From assembly GCA_946481205.1 (NCBI GenBank), contig CAMLNB010000025.1:1-22763 (forward strand): a stretch of DNA of 22,763 nt, in the 5' to 3' direction. This DNA comes from an uncultured Kangiella sp. (lineage in GTDB: Bacteria; Pseudomonadota; Gammaproteobacteria; Enterobacterales; DSM-103792). The position numbers were made by a program, and so were the translations under genes. The stretch's first letter is position 1. The number at the start of each line of letters is the position of its first letter. This document shows, piece by piece, positions 16,979-22,763 of this stretch. A model generated the notes under the pieces. It was not told the origin of the DNA and did not search any database. It was given only the letters and a program-made list of their open reading frames with translations.

Positions 16979-17469
16979 GCACGCGCGCTTACATTGCGCT
17001 TGGTAGCAATCTTGGTGAACCAGCGCGGCAACTGCAGTACGCCATTGACGCGCTGGCGATTCTGCCGCTCAGCAAACTAAGCAAGCGTTCATCGCTCTAC
17101 CGCAGCCCGGCGCTGGTACTGCCCGGCAGCGACGCCCAACCCGATTATCTCAACGCGGTTGCGGCCATCGATACCGCCTTGGATCCGCAAACATTGTTGG
17201 CTGCGTTGCTGCGCATCGAGCAAGATCAAGGCCGCCGCCGCGAGCAACGCTGGGGCGCCCGCACCTTGGATCTGGATCTGCTGCTGTACGGCAACCTGGT
17301 CATGCAAACACCGACCTTGACCGTACCGCATTACGCGCTCTGCGAACGACCGTTTGTTGTGATACCGTTGCTGGAAATTGCCCCGGATCTGCAGCTGCCG
17401 GATGGTCGCTTGCTGCATGATGTGGCCAGCGCGCTACCCGATGCGACTGTGCAGCGCCTGTCGGCTTGA
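16975..17469 (+). CDS. folK: 6-hydroxymethyl-7,8-dihydropterin pyrophosphokinase
   Basis: Transfers pyrophosphate from ATP to 6-hydroxymethyl-7,8-dihydropterin in folate synthesis. Length 164 residues, typical. AYIALGSNLGEP (5-16) starts the pterin-binding region. The HPPK signature RWGARTLDLDLLLYG (92-106) contains the two magnesium-binding aspartates D99 and D101, and VPHYALCERPFVVIPLLEI matches the conserved C-terminal block. Its ATG overlaps the pcnB stop by 4 bp. The deoxynucleoside kinase follows 32 bp later. Confidence 0.96.
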   Translation: MSTRAYIALGSNLGEPARQLQYAIDALAILPLSKLSKRSSLYRSPALVLPGSDAQPDYLNAVAAIDTALDPQTLLAALLRIEQDQGRRREQRWGARTLDLDLLLYGNLVMQTPTLTVPHYALCERPFVVIPLLEIAPDLQLPDGRLLHDVASALPDATVQRLSA

Positions 17470-17501
17470 AGCCACGCCCGCAACGAGGACGAGTTGCCCG
17501 C

Positions 17502-18137
17502 ATGAATCCGCTCCGTTTTGTCAGCGTTGAAGGCCCGATCGGGGTCGGCAAAACCACCTTGGCGCGTCGTCTTGCCGAGGCTCTCGGTGGCCAGACGCTA
17601 CTCGAGCAAGCGGACGAAAATCCGTTTCTCGAACGCTTCTATCAGAATCCCAGGCAGGCCGCGCTGCCGGCACAATTGTTTTTCCTGTTTCAGCGCGCCC
17701 GCCAACTCGATGGCATTCGCCAGCAGGACATGTTCGCGCCGGTGACGGTCAGCGATTACCTGATGGACAAGGATGCGCTGTTCGCTCGGCTCAATCTCGA
17801 CGATGACGAATTGCGCCTGTACGAACAGGTCTACGGCCAGTTGACCATCGAAGCGCCACAACCGGATCTGGTGATTTACCTGCAAGCACCAATCGACAGC
17901 CTGATGGAGCGGGTGCGCAAGCGCGACCGCAGCGCCGAGCGCGCACTTGGCCGCGATTATCTGCAAAAGGTATTGGACGCCTACACCCGTTTCTTTTACT
18001 ACTACGAAGCCTCGCCGCTGCTGATCGTCAATACCGCTGCGCTCGATCTGGCCAACAGTGAAAGTGACTTCCAACAGCTGGTCGAACGCGTGCACCAATG
18101 CCGCAGCGGTCGGCATTATTTCAATTCACGGCTGTGA
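17502..18137 (+). CDS. deoxynucleoside kinase family protein
   Basis: P-loop kinase of 211 residues that phosphorylates deoxynucleosides for salvage, probably deoxyadenosine or deoxyguanosine. Walker A is GPIGVGKTT (11-19). DENPFLERFY (38-47) and the FFLFQRARQL helix (60-69) form the nucleoside pocket; SDYLMDKDALFA (84-95) is the equivalent of the DRS segment. The LID region is RVRKRDRSAERALGRDYL (137-154), with the arginines expected over the phosphates. The frame opens at a TTG overlapping the folK stop, but the ATG at 17502 directly precedes the beta strand leading to the P-loop and is the better start. Gene position between folK and panB is common in gammaproteobacteria. Exact substrate preference is not visible. 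Confidence 0.93.
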   Translation: MNPLRFVSVEGPIGVGKTTLARRLAEALGGQTLLEQADENPFLERFYQNPRQAALPAQLFFLFQRARQLDGIRQQDMFAPVTVSDYLMDKDALFARLNLDDDELRLYEQVYGQLTIEAPQPDLVIYLQAPIDSLMERVRKRDRSAERALGRDYLQKVLDAYTRFFYYYEASPLLIVNTAALDLANSESDFQQLVERVHQCRSGRHYFNSRL

Positions 18138-18184
18138 GCGTGTCACGCTTGCGCTTGGCACAGCCCTTTTAACGGAACCGGATT

Positions 18185-18979
18185 ATGGCCCGCATCACCG
18201 CCCACCGCCTTGCCGAGATGAAACGCAGCGGCGACAAGATCGTTGTGTTGACCGCCTATGACAGCAGCTTCAGCGCCGTCTGCAATCAAAATGGCGTCGA
18301 TGTGATTCTGGTTGGCGATTCGCTCGGCAATGTCATCATGGGCTATGACAGCACCGTGCCGGTGACTATGGCCGACATGCTGCATCACACTCGCGCGGTA
18401 GCTCGTGGCAACCGTGATGCACTGATCATTGGCGATCTGCCGTACATGAGTTACGGCACGCTGGAGCAAACGCTGAGCAATTCGGCCGCCTTGATGCAAG
18501 CCGGCGCCCATATGGTCAAACTCGAAGGCGGAGCCTGGCTCGCCGATTCCGTGCGTGCACTGACCGAGCGCGGCATTCCGGTTTGCGCCCATCTCGGTTT
18601 GACGCCGCAATCGGTTGACGCCCTCGGCGGTTACAAAGTGCAGGGCCGAACACCGGAGAGCGCGGCGCAGATCATTGCCGATGCCAAATTGCTCGAAGCG
18701 GCCGGTGCCCGATTGTTGGTGGTCGAGTGCGTGCCGGCCGCGCTCGGCAAACAACTCAGCGCAGCGCTGACGATTCCGGTTATCGGTATCGGTGCCGGTG
18801 TCGACACCGACGGTCAGGTCTTGGTACTACACGACATGCTGGGGCTCGGTGATAAGCGCCCGAAATTCGTCAGGGATTTTATGACTGGCGAAACCGGCGG
18901 TATTGGCGCTGCAATTGCTGCCTTTTCAAAAGCCGTGCGTGAGAAAAGCTTCCCGGCCGATGAGCATAGCTTCACTTGA
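18185..18979 (+). CDS. panB: 3-methyl-2-oxobutanoate hydroxymethyltransferase
   Basis: First committed enzyme of pantothenate synthesis. It transfers a hydroxymethyl group from methylenetetrahydrofolate to alpha-ketoisovalerate, giving ketopantoate. The 264-residue protein has [10 protein letters not shown] (21-30), metal ligands D45 (VGDSLGN), D84 (IGDLPYMSY) and E114 (VKLEGG, with K112), the catalytic base E181 (VECVP), and AHLGLTPQS (135-143); these fall at the numbering known from E. coli PanB. Its folate cofactor ties it to folK upstream. It is followed by a REP-like inverted repeat and then panC. Confidence 0.97.
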   Translation: MARITAHRLAEMKRSGDKIVVLTAYDSSFSAVCNQNGVDVILVGDSLGNVIMGYDSTVPVTMADMLHHTRAVARGNRDALIIGDLPYMSYGTLEQTLSNSAALMQAGAHMVKLEGGAWLADSVRALTERGIPVCAHLGLTPQSVDALGGYKVQGRTPESAAQIIADAKLLEAAGARLLVVECVPAALGKQLSAALTIPVIGIGAGVDTDGQVLVLHDMLGLGDKRPKFVRDFMTGETGGIGAAIAAFSKAVREKSFPADEHSFT

Positions 18980-18985
18980 TGCTTT

Positions 18986-19047
18986 TGTGGGAGCGGCTTT
19001 AGCTGCAATTGTCTCAAGAAAAAATCGCGGCTGAAGCCGCTCCCACA
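18986..19047. repeat. REP-like inverted pair (BIME) between panB and panC
   Basis: The 23-bp units at 18986-19008 (+) and 19025-19047 (-) both begin TGTGGGAGCGGCTT and differ at only three positions, all compatible with G-U pairing in RNA. They face each other across a 16-nt spacer. TGTGGGAGCGGCTTCAGCCGCGA is a familiar repetitive extragenic palindrome type of pseudomonads and xanthomonads. It would fold into a long hairpin in the panB-panC mRNA and could protect or attenuate it. Confidence 0.88.
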
Positions 19048-19095
19048 GTCCACTTCTTCAGCTGCATTTTTGCCTTGCTGATATACGGAGCCACC

Positions 19096-19944
19096 ATGCA
19101 GATTTTCGATTCCCTCGCCGCCATGCGCAGCCAGATCAACAGCTGGCGCCGCGCCGGTGAAAAAATTGCGTTCGTGCCAACCATGGGCAACCTGCACGAA
19201 GGCCATGCCTCGCTGTTCGAGCAGGCCCGCAAATACGGCACCAAGGTTGTCGCCAGCATTTACGTCAATCCGATGCAATTTGGCTTGAACGAGGACTGGT
19301 CGAAGTATCCGCGCACGCTCGATGCCGATCGGAAAATTCTGGAAGCCAAGCAGGTCGATGCGTTGTTTTTGCCGGACGACAAAACCATGTATCCGCACGG
19401 CACCGAGGTGCAAACCTTTGTCGAGGTGCCGCGCTTGTCGAACATTCTCTGCGGCGCCTCGCGGCCGGGCCATTTCCGTGGCGTTGCCACCATCGTCAGT
19501 AAGTTGTTCAATCTGGTACAGCCGGATGTCGCGGTGTTTGGTGAAAAGGATTACCAACAGCTGATGGTCATCCGACAGATGGTCAATGATCTGTTTGTGC
19601 CGATTGAGATCATCGGCGCAGCTACCGTGCGCGCGGCCGATGGCTTGGCGCTGTCATCACGCAATGGTTATCTGACTGCCGAGGAACGCGCGCAGGCGCC
19701 GGTGATTTACCAGACCCTGCGCTGGTGTGCCGATGAGTTGCGCCGTGGCGCGCGCGATTACGCGGCGCTGGAGCAGCAAGCTCGGCTGCAGATCAATAAC
19801 GGTGGTTTGCGGACCGATTATTTCTCCATTCGCCGGCACAGCGATTTGCTCGAACCGGCCAGCGAAGAGAAGCGCTTTGTTGTGCTGGCCGCTGCGTATC
19901 TGGGCAAGGCCCGCTTGATTGACAATATTCAGGTGGTCGACTGA
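19096..19944 (+). CDS. panC: pantothenate synthetase
   Basis: Condenses pantoate with beta-alanine using ATP through a pantoyl-adenylate, the last step of pantothenate synthesis. Length 282 residues, typical. Signatures seen: PTMGNLHEGH (28-37, HxGH nucleotide motif), SIYVNPMQFGLNED (54-67), FRGVATIVSKLFN (127-139), FGEKDYQQL (148-156) and the KMSKS-equivalent ALSSRNGYL (185-193). The frame opens further upstream through the REP-like repeat, but the ATG at 19096 has GGAG 5 nt upstream and the conserved N-terminus. It ends 68 bp before a bidirectional terminator also used by a small RNA from the opposite strand. Confidence 0.97.
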   Translation: MQIFDSLAAMRSQINSWRRAGEKIAFVPTMGNLHEGHASLFEQARKYGTKVVASIYVNPMQFGLNEDWSKYPRTLDADRKILEAKQVDALFLPDDKTMYPHGTEVQTFVEVPRLSNILCGASRPGHFRGVATIVSKLFNLVQPDVAVFGEKDYQQLMVIRQMVNDLFVPIEIIGAATVRAADGLALSSRNGYLTAEERAQAPVIYQTLRWCADELRRGARDYAALEQQARLQINNGGLRTDYFSIRRHSDLLEPASEEKRFVVLAAAYLGKARLIDNIQVVD

Positions 19945-20012
19945 AACCCGCTGCCGCGATCGATCAGCCCATCGCGGCACTCACCAGCCGTCGGGCAAAA
20001 AACGCAGCCAAT

Positions 20013-20039
20013 AAAAAAGAGCGCATAGCGCTCTTTTTT
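20013..20039. terminator. bidirectional terminator of panC (+) and the first Rsm-like RNA (-)
   Basis: AGAGCGC (20018-20024) pairs with GCGCTCT (20028-20034) around a 3-nt loop, with an A run before it and a T run after it, so it is a rho-independent terminator in both directions. Confidence 0.93.
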
Positions 20040-20175
20040 ACTTCACCCTTTCCCTATGAATCTTGGCGCATCCCGCGCCGGTCCTGCACACCATCCCGGT
20101 GGTCTTCCTTGATACCCGTCCTGGGCGTCTTCCCTGCTGTCGTCCTGACAGTGTCCTGCGTGTGCGTCCTGCACG
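20013..20175 (-). ncRNA. CsrB/RsmZ-type small regulatory RNA, copy A
   Basis: Predicted 163-nt RNA that would titrate the translational repressor CsrA/RsmA. Read on the minus strand it has ten GGA motifs in about 145 nt. Five sit in hairpin loops: GUGC-AGGAC-GCAC (20174-20162), CUGUC-AGGAC-GACAG (20151-20137), CCC-AGGAC-GGG (20125-20115), CACC-GGGAU-GGUG (20101-20089) and GGCGC-GGGAU-GCGCC (20079-20065). Others (AGGGAA, AAGGAA, AGGGAAA) are in single-stranded stretches. It ends in a rho-independent terminator, preceded by GAAGTAAAAAAG, a 12-nt block identical in copy B. A TAGAAT -10 box and an upstream GacA-type site precede it. This architecture is diagnostic for the CsrB/C and RsmX/Y/Z group; the size matches the Rsm type. 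The exact 5' end is estimated. Confidence 0.87.
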
Positions 20176-20181
20176 GGCGCC

Positions 20182-20187
20182 ATTCTA
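20182..20187 (-). promoter_or_regulatory. -10 box of Rsm-like RNA A
   Basis: TAGAAT on the minus strand, 7 nt before the inferred first nucleotide. No -35 hexamer is found 16-18 bp upstream, as expected for an activator-dependent promoter. Confidence 0.65.
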
Positions 20188-20215
20188 CGGACCAATGTCA
20201 GCCATGGACGCCGGC

Positions 20216-20239
20216 TGTAAGCCTGCCCGCCGGCTTACA
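20216..20239. promoter_or_regulatory. TGTAAGCC-N8-GGCTTACA palindrome upstream of RNA A promoter
   Basis: Perfect 8-bp arms (20216-20223 and 20232-20239), centred about 43 bp upstream of the -10 box. The half-sites TGTAAG and CTTACA are those of the GacA box, but their spacing is 12 rather than 6 bp. It may be a second, promoter-proximal activator site. Confidence 0.5.
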
Positions 20240-20335
20240 ACGCCTGTGCCAGAATGAGAACTCAATAAAAACAATGAGATAGCTCGAAGAGCTCGGTCGC
20301 TACAGGCACCACGACACCAGCATTGCTTACAGCTT

Positions 20336-20353
20336 TGTAAGAGATATCTCACA
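20336..20353 (-). promoter_or_regulatory. GacA-type upstream activating sequence of RNA A
   Basis: On the minus strand TGTGAG-ATATCT-CTTACA, matching the known GacA consensus TGTAAG-N6-CTTACA with one change. It lies 148 bp upstream of the -10 box. An extra CTTAC half-site (20326-20330) adjoins it. The same extended block recurs before RNA B. Confidence 0.85.
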
Positions 20354-20486
20354 AACCGACGGGCAATTCACTGCCCGGAGGCCTGCTTTGTACCGACCGA
20401 AACCGCGACCGAGCCCCGGGATCGGCCCATGAAACCCAGCGGATGTCTGCAATACTCAAACCATCACTCCAGACCGGAGCCTGCCT

Positions 20487-21578
20487 GTGCGCCTGTCCCC
20501 ACTGCTCGCCCTGCTGTTTTGCTTACCCACACTGGCCGAGGAACCGGCAGTCGTTCGGGTCCACAACTGGACGGATTACATCGATGACAGCGTGCTGACC
20601 GATTTCAGCCAAACCACCGGCATTGCCGTCGAATACAGCACGTTCGAAAGTGCCGAAGAGCTGGAGGCCAAACTGGCAGGCCGCAACAGCGGTTTCGACG
20701 TGGTGGTGCCGAGTGCGAATTTCCTGGCGTATGCCCGACGCCATAAGCTGTTTCGCCCACTCGACAAAAAGGCCATGCCCAATCTTGCCGGTCTTGATCC
20801 GGAGCTGATGCGCAAGCTTGAACGCTCAGATCCCGGCAACGAGTTTGGCGTGCCGTATTTGTGGGGTACCACGATTTTCGCCTATCGCGCCGAGGCCGTT
20901 GCCAAGCGCCTCGGCAGCAGCGCCCCGACCGCCAGCTGGCGTTTGCTGATGGAGCCGGCTACGGCAGCCAAACTGGCCGATTGCGGTGTGGCCTGGCTCG
21001 ACTCCGGCACGGAGGTTGTGCCGGAATTGCTGCGCTACACCGGCAGCATTGCCAACAGTCTGAATCCCAGCGATTACCTGAAAGCGGAAAAGCACATGAA
21101 ACAGCTGGTGCCGCACATCCGCTATTTTGGTGGTGAAAACATTGTCGATGATCTCGCCGCCGGCAAGCTTTGTGTCGCCTACAGCTACTCCGGCGATCTG
21201 GCGCAAGCACGTGAACAAGCGCTGGCAAACGGGATTACCGACCTGAAGCTGGTGTTACCCACAGAAGGCGCGGAGATGTGGGTGGATTTGATGGCTATCC
21301 CCACCGATGCCCCTCACCCGAACAATGCCCATGTGTTCATTAATTTTCTTTTGCAGCCCGCCGTGATGGCGCGCATCTCCAATACGGTCAGCTACCCCAA
21401 TGCCGTGCCGGCGTCGCTGCCACTGATTGACGAGGCGGTAAAACAAGATCCGGTGCTGTTCCCCAGCAAAACGGTGCAAGCCAGCCTCTACACCATGCCG
21501 GTGCTGACAGATGCCGTTGCCGGGATCTCGGAACGGATTTGGGCCAGTATCAGAAAGGGGAAAGCCGCGGAAAAATGA
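20487..21578 (+). CDS. orphan polyamine-type periplasmic binding protein (PotF/SpuD-like)
   Basis: Exported solute-binding protein of 363 residues for putrescine, spermidine or a related amine. A short signal peptide (1-17, cleaved after TLA) precedes VRVHNWTDYI (23-32), the family's first ligand-binding segment (W28, D30, Y31). Further family segments are S76 (VPSANFL), GVPYLWGTTIFAYR (121-134), YSGDLAQAR (234-242, D237), MWVDLMAIP (264-272, W265 and D267) and SYPNAVP (302-308). Where PotF has a tryptophan before the GD motif, this protein has YSYSGD, so ligand choice may differ. Start is GTG at 20487 with CGGAG 7 nt upstream. No permease or ATPase genes are adjacent, so it may feed a transporter encoded elsewhere or act as a sensor. 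It lies between the two Rsm-like RNAs. Confidence 0.92.
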   Translation: MRLSPLLALLFCLPTLAEEPAVVRVHNWTDYIDDSVLTDFSQTTGIAVEYSTFESAEELEAKLAGRNSGFDVVVPSANFLAYARRHKLFRPLDKKAMPNLAGLDPELMRKLERSDPGNEFGVPYLWGTTIFAYRAEAVAKRLGSSAPTASWRLLMEPATAAKLADCGVAWLDSGTEVVPELLRYTGSIANSLNPSDYLKAEKHMKQLVPHIRYFGGENIVDDLAAGKLCVAYSYSGDLAQAREQALANGITDLKLVLPTEGAEMWVDLMAIPTDAPHPNNAHVFINFLLQPAVMARISNTVSYPNAVPASLPLIDEAVKQDPVLFPSKTVQASLYTMPVLTDAVAGISERIWASIRKGKAAEK

Positions 21579-21595
21579 ACCAGTAGCAAACAACG

Positions 21596-21627
21596 AAAAA
21601 GGGCCGGAGTTTTTCCGGCCCTTTTTT
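21596..21627. terminator. bidirectional terminator of the binding-protein gene (+) and the second Rsm-like RNA (-)
   Basis: GGGCCGGA (21601-21608) pairs with TCCGGCCC (21614-21621), 5-nt loop, A run 21596-21600 and T run 21622-21627. Confidence 0.94.
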
Positions 21628-21728
21628 ACTTCGCGCTTGTTCCGTTCCCTGAAACGTTGATGCTCCCTGCACCATCCGTGATTGGCTTGTCCCTAGCCTA
21701 GCTCCTGGCGCTGCGTCCGTGCGGCGTG
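21596..21728 (-). ncRNA. CsrB/RsmZ-type small regulatory RNA, copy B
   Basis: Predicted 133-nt RNA on the minus strand with seven GGA motifs ahead of its terminator. Clear hairpins with GGA in the loop are GGCU-AGGGACA-AGCC (21698-21684), UGGUGC-AGGGA-GCAUCA (21674-21658, one G-U pair) and CGUU-UCAGGG-AACG (21656-21643). ACGGACG, CAGGAGC, ACGGAUG and ACGGAAC provide further sites. The 12-nt GAAGTAAAAAAG before the terminator is identical to copy A, which supports common origin, while the body has diverged. A perfect TATAAT box lies 7 nt upstream of the inferred start, and a GacA-type site lies about 180 bp upstream of that box. Function is inferred as CsrA/RsmA sequestration. The 5' end is estimated from the -10 box. 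Confidence 0.84.
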
Positions 21729-21734
21729 GGGGCA

Positions 21735-21740
21735 ATTATA
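21735..21740 (-). promoter_or_regulatory. -10 box of Rsm-like RNA B
   Basis: TATAAT on the minus strand, with no recognisable -35 hexamer (the region reads CGGGCA), consistent with dependence on an activator. Confidence 0.75.
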
Positions 21741-21782
21741 GGGAGTGCCCGTCGCAGTGCCCGGCCGGCCGGCTCGGGCAAA

Positions 21783-21798
21783 GGCTCGGCAACGAGCC
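21783..21798 (-). other. GC-rich hairpin upstream of RNA B promoter
   Basis: GGCTCG (21783-21788) and CGAGCC (21793-21798) with a 4-nt loop. On the minus strand it is followed by TTTG. It may be a weak terminator that stops dapB read-through before the RNA B promoter. Confidence 0.35.
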
Positions 21799-21833
21799 CC
21801 CCGGAGCAAAACCATCACACTGAAAATCTTCTA

Positions 21834-21846
21834 GATCAATTACTTA
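21834..21846. promoter_or_regulatory. candidate IHF site upstream of RNA B
   Basis: Matches WATCAA-N4-TTR at all but the first fixed position. It lies in the AT-rich stretch between the GacA site and the -10 box, where IHF binds in known rsm/csr promoters. The equivalent stretch before RNA A (about 20258-20280) is AT-rich but has no clear IHF match. Confidence 0.45.
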
Positions 21847-21860
21847 CAGCGAGTTTGCGC

Positions 21861-21878
21861 GCTGACCAAACGGTCAGC
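21861..21878. promoter_or_regulatory. GCTGACC-N4-GGTCAGC palindrome
   Basis: Perfect 7-bp arms between the GacA-type site and the IHF-like site of RNA B. It is a possible additional operator; the protein is unknown. Confidence 0.35.
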
Positions 21879-21921
21879 CCGGCCTGATGCCGACAGGCTT
21901 AGCCGACATGGCTTACGCATT

Positions 21922-21939
21922 TGTAAGCCATCTCTCACA
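21922..21939 (-). promoter_or_regulatory. GacA-type upstream activating sequence of RNA B
   Basis: On the minus strand TGTGAG-AGATGG-CTTACA, the same variant of the GacA box as upstream of RNA A, with an extra CTTAC half-site at 21912-21916. It lies 24 bp beyond the dapB stop, so dapB transcripts run straight into it. Confidence 0.84.
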
Positions 21940-21962
21940 AGCGCACGGGCTGGCAACGACAA

Positions 21963-22763
21963 TTACAGCGCCCGCAGGCCCAGCACATCGTCCATCGAGT
22001 ACAGGCCGGCCGGTTTGCCGACCAGCCACGCGGCCGCACGCAAGGCGCCTTCGGCAAAATTGCGCCGGTCGAAGGCCTGATGGCGCACTTCCAGATGCTC
22101 GGTGCCGGTCGCGAGCAGCAAGGTGTGGTCACCGACGATCTCGCCGGCGCGAATGGTGGCAAAGCCAATCGAGCCCGGCTTGCGGGCACCGGTATTGCCT
22201 TCGCGCGACAGCACACCGGCATCGGCCAGCGTCGTGCCGCGCGCCTGCGCGACAACTTCGCCGAGCCGCAGTGCGGTGCCCGATGGGGCATCGATCTTGT
22301 GGCGGTGATGCGCCTCGATGATTTCAGCGTCAGCGTCCGGCATCGCCTTCGCGGCCAAGCGCGCCAGCGCGAACAGCAAGTTCACCCCGACACTCATGTT
22401 CGGCGAAATCAGCACCGGAATCTGCTGAGCGGCGTTCTCGATCTCCAGCAGCGCATCCGGCGAGAAACCCGTTGTGCCAATCACCACCGCTTTGCGCTTC
22501 AGCTGACAATGTTTCAGCAACTGCAGCGACGCCACCGGCTGGCTGAAATCGACAATGACGTCGGCCAGCTGCACCGCGGTCGAGACATCCGCCGACAACG
22601 GCACGCCGATATACGGGAAGCCATGAATGACCGCCGCATCCTGACCGTGTCGCGAATCCGACGCCGCGGCCAGCGCGCCAACCAATTGCCAAGCCGGCTG
22701 CTCCCGCACCGCCGACACCAATGCCTTGCCCATGCGCCCACTGGCGCCGTGAAGGGTGATTCT
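21963..22763 (-). CDS. dapB: 4-hydroxy-tetrahydrodipicolinate reductase (N-terminus cut by window edge)
   Basis: Reduces hydroxy-tetrahydrodipicolinate with NAD(P)H in lysine and meso-diaminopimelate synthesis. 266 codons are present; family members have about 270, so only a few N-terminal residues are missing. The frame continues to the window end as RITLHGASGRMGK, which supplies the Rossmann GxxGRMG loop; the internal ATG at 22733 lies inside this loop and is not the start. VDFSQP, GTTGF, SPNMSVGVN and the catalytic/substrate motif EAHHRHKIDAPSGTA are intact. No terminator directly follows; the next structure downstream is the GacA-type site of RNA B. Confidence 0.96.
   Translation of the reverse strand, partial: RITLHGASGRMGKALVSAVREQPAWQLVGALAAASDSRHGQDAAVIHGFPYIGVPLSADVSTAVQLADVIVDFSQPVASLQLLKHCQLKRKAVVIGTTGFSPDALLEIENAAQQIPVLISPNMSVGVNLLFALARLAAKAMPDADAEIIEAHHRHKIDAPSGTALRLGEVVAQARGTTLADAGVLSREGNTGARKPGSIGFATIRAGEIVGDHTLLLATGTEHLEVRHQAFDRRNFAEGALRAAAWLVGKPAGLYSMDDVLGLRAL

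Noticed and set aside
20063..20257. 64-codon plus-strand frame after panC
   Set aside because: It is the complement of Rsm-like RNA A and its promoter; the hairpin and GGA pattern explains the sequence better than coding.
1..22763. tRNA, rRNA genes and CRISPR arrays
   Set aside because: No cloverleaf with a T-loop consensus, no ribosomal segments and no regularly spaced repeats were seen.

Overview
The window (about 58-60% GC by eye, dense with genes) reads as the chromosome of a free-living gammaproteobacterium. The evidence is the order gluQ - pcnB - folK - deoxynucleoside kinase - panB - panC, a Gac/Rsm-type regulatory signature, a REP-like inverted repeat of the TGTGGGAGCGGC kind, and a PEP-CTERM protein. 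Genus cannot be fixed from the sequence alone.

Layout. 1-1545 (-): membrane CSS-motif EAL phosphodiesterase, C-terminus cut by the window edge. 1611-2624 (-): threonine aldolase. 2897-4801 (+): ATM1-type ABC exporter, ending in a bidirectional terminator that it shares with the next operon. 4867-7380 (-): rubrerythrin / CCG-domain Fe-S oxidoreductase / DUF3501, a three-gene oxidative-stress or redox module. 7381-8173: a long intergenic region with a candidate MITE bounded by 31-bp perfect inverted repeats (7805-8071). 8174-10867 (+): large secreted LTD/OB-fold/EEP nuclease. 10948-11550 (+): PEP-CTERM-like surface protein. 11761-13098 (+): ChrA-type transporter, convergent with an APC amino-acid permease (13140-14432, -). 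14649-19944 (+): gluQ, pcnB, folK, dNK, panB and panC. These serve tRNA modification, RNA polyadenylation, folate synthesis, nucleotide salvage and pantothenate synthesis. 20487-21578 (+): orphan polyamine-type periplasmic binding protein. 21963-22763 (-): dapB, N-terminus cut by the window edge.

The most notable content is non-coding. Two regions after panC and after the binding-protein gene, which look empty on the + strand, encode on the - strand two small RNAs of the CsrB/RsmX-Y-Z type (about 20175-20013 and 21728-21596). Each has many GGA motifs, several displayed in hairpin loops, a rho-independent terminator that also serves the convergent protein gene, and a TAGAAT/TATAAT -10 box without a -35. 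Each also has, about 150-180 bp upstream, a GacA-type activating sequence TGTGAG-N6-CTTACA. The two RNAs share a 12-nt block just before their terminators and lie about 1.5 kb apart, flanking one gene. The inferred role is sequestration of CsrA/RsmA under control of a GacS/GacA-like two-component system.
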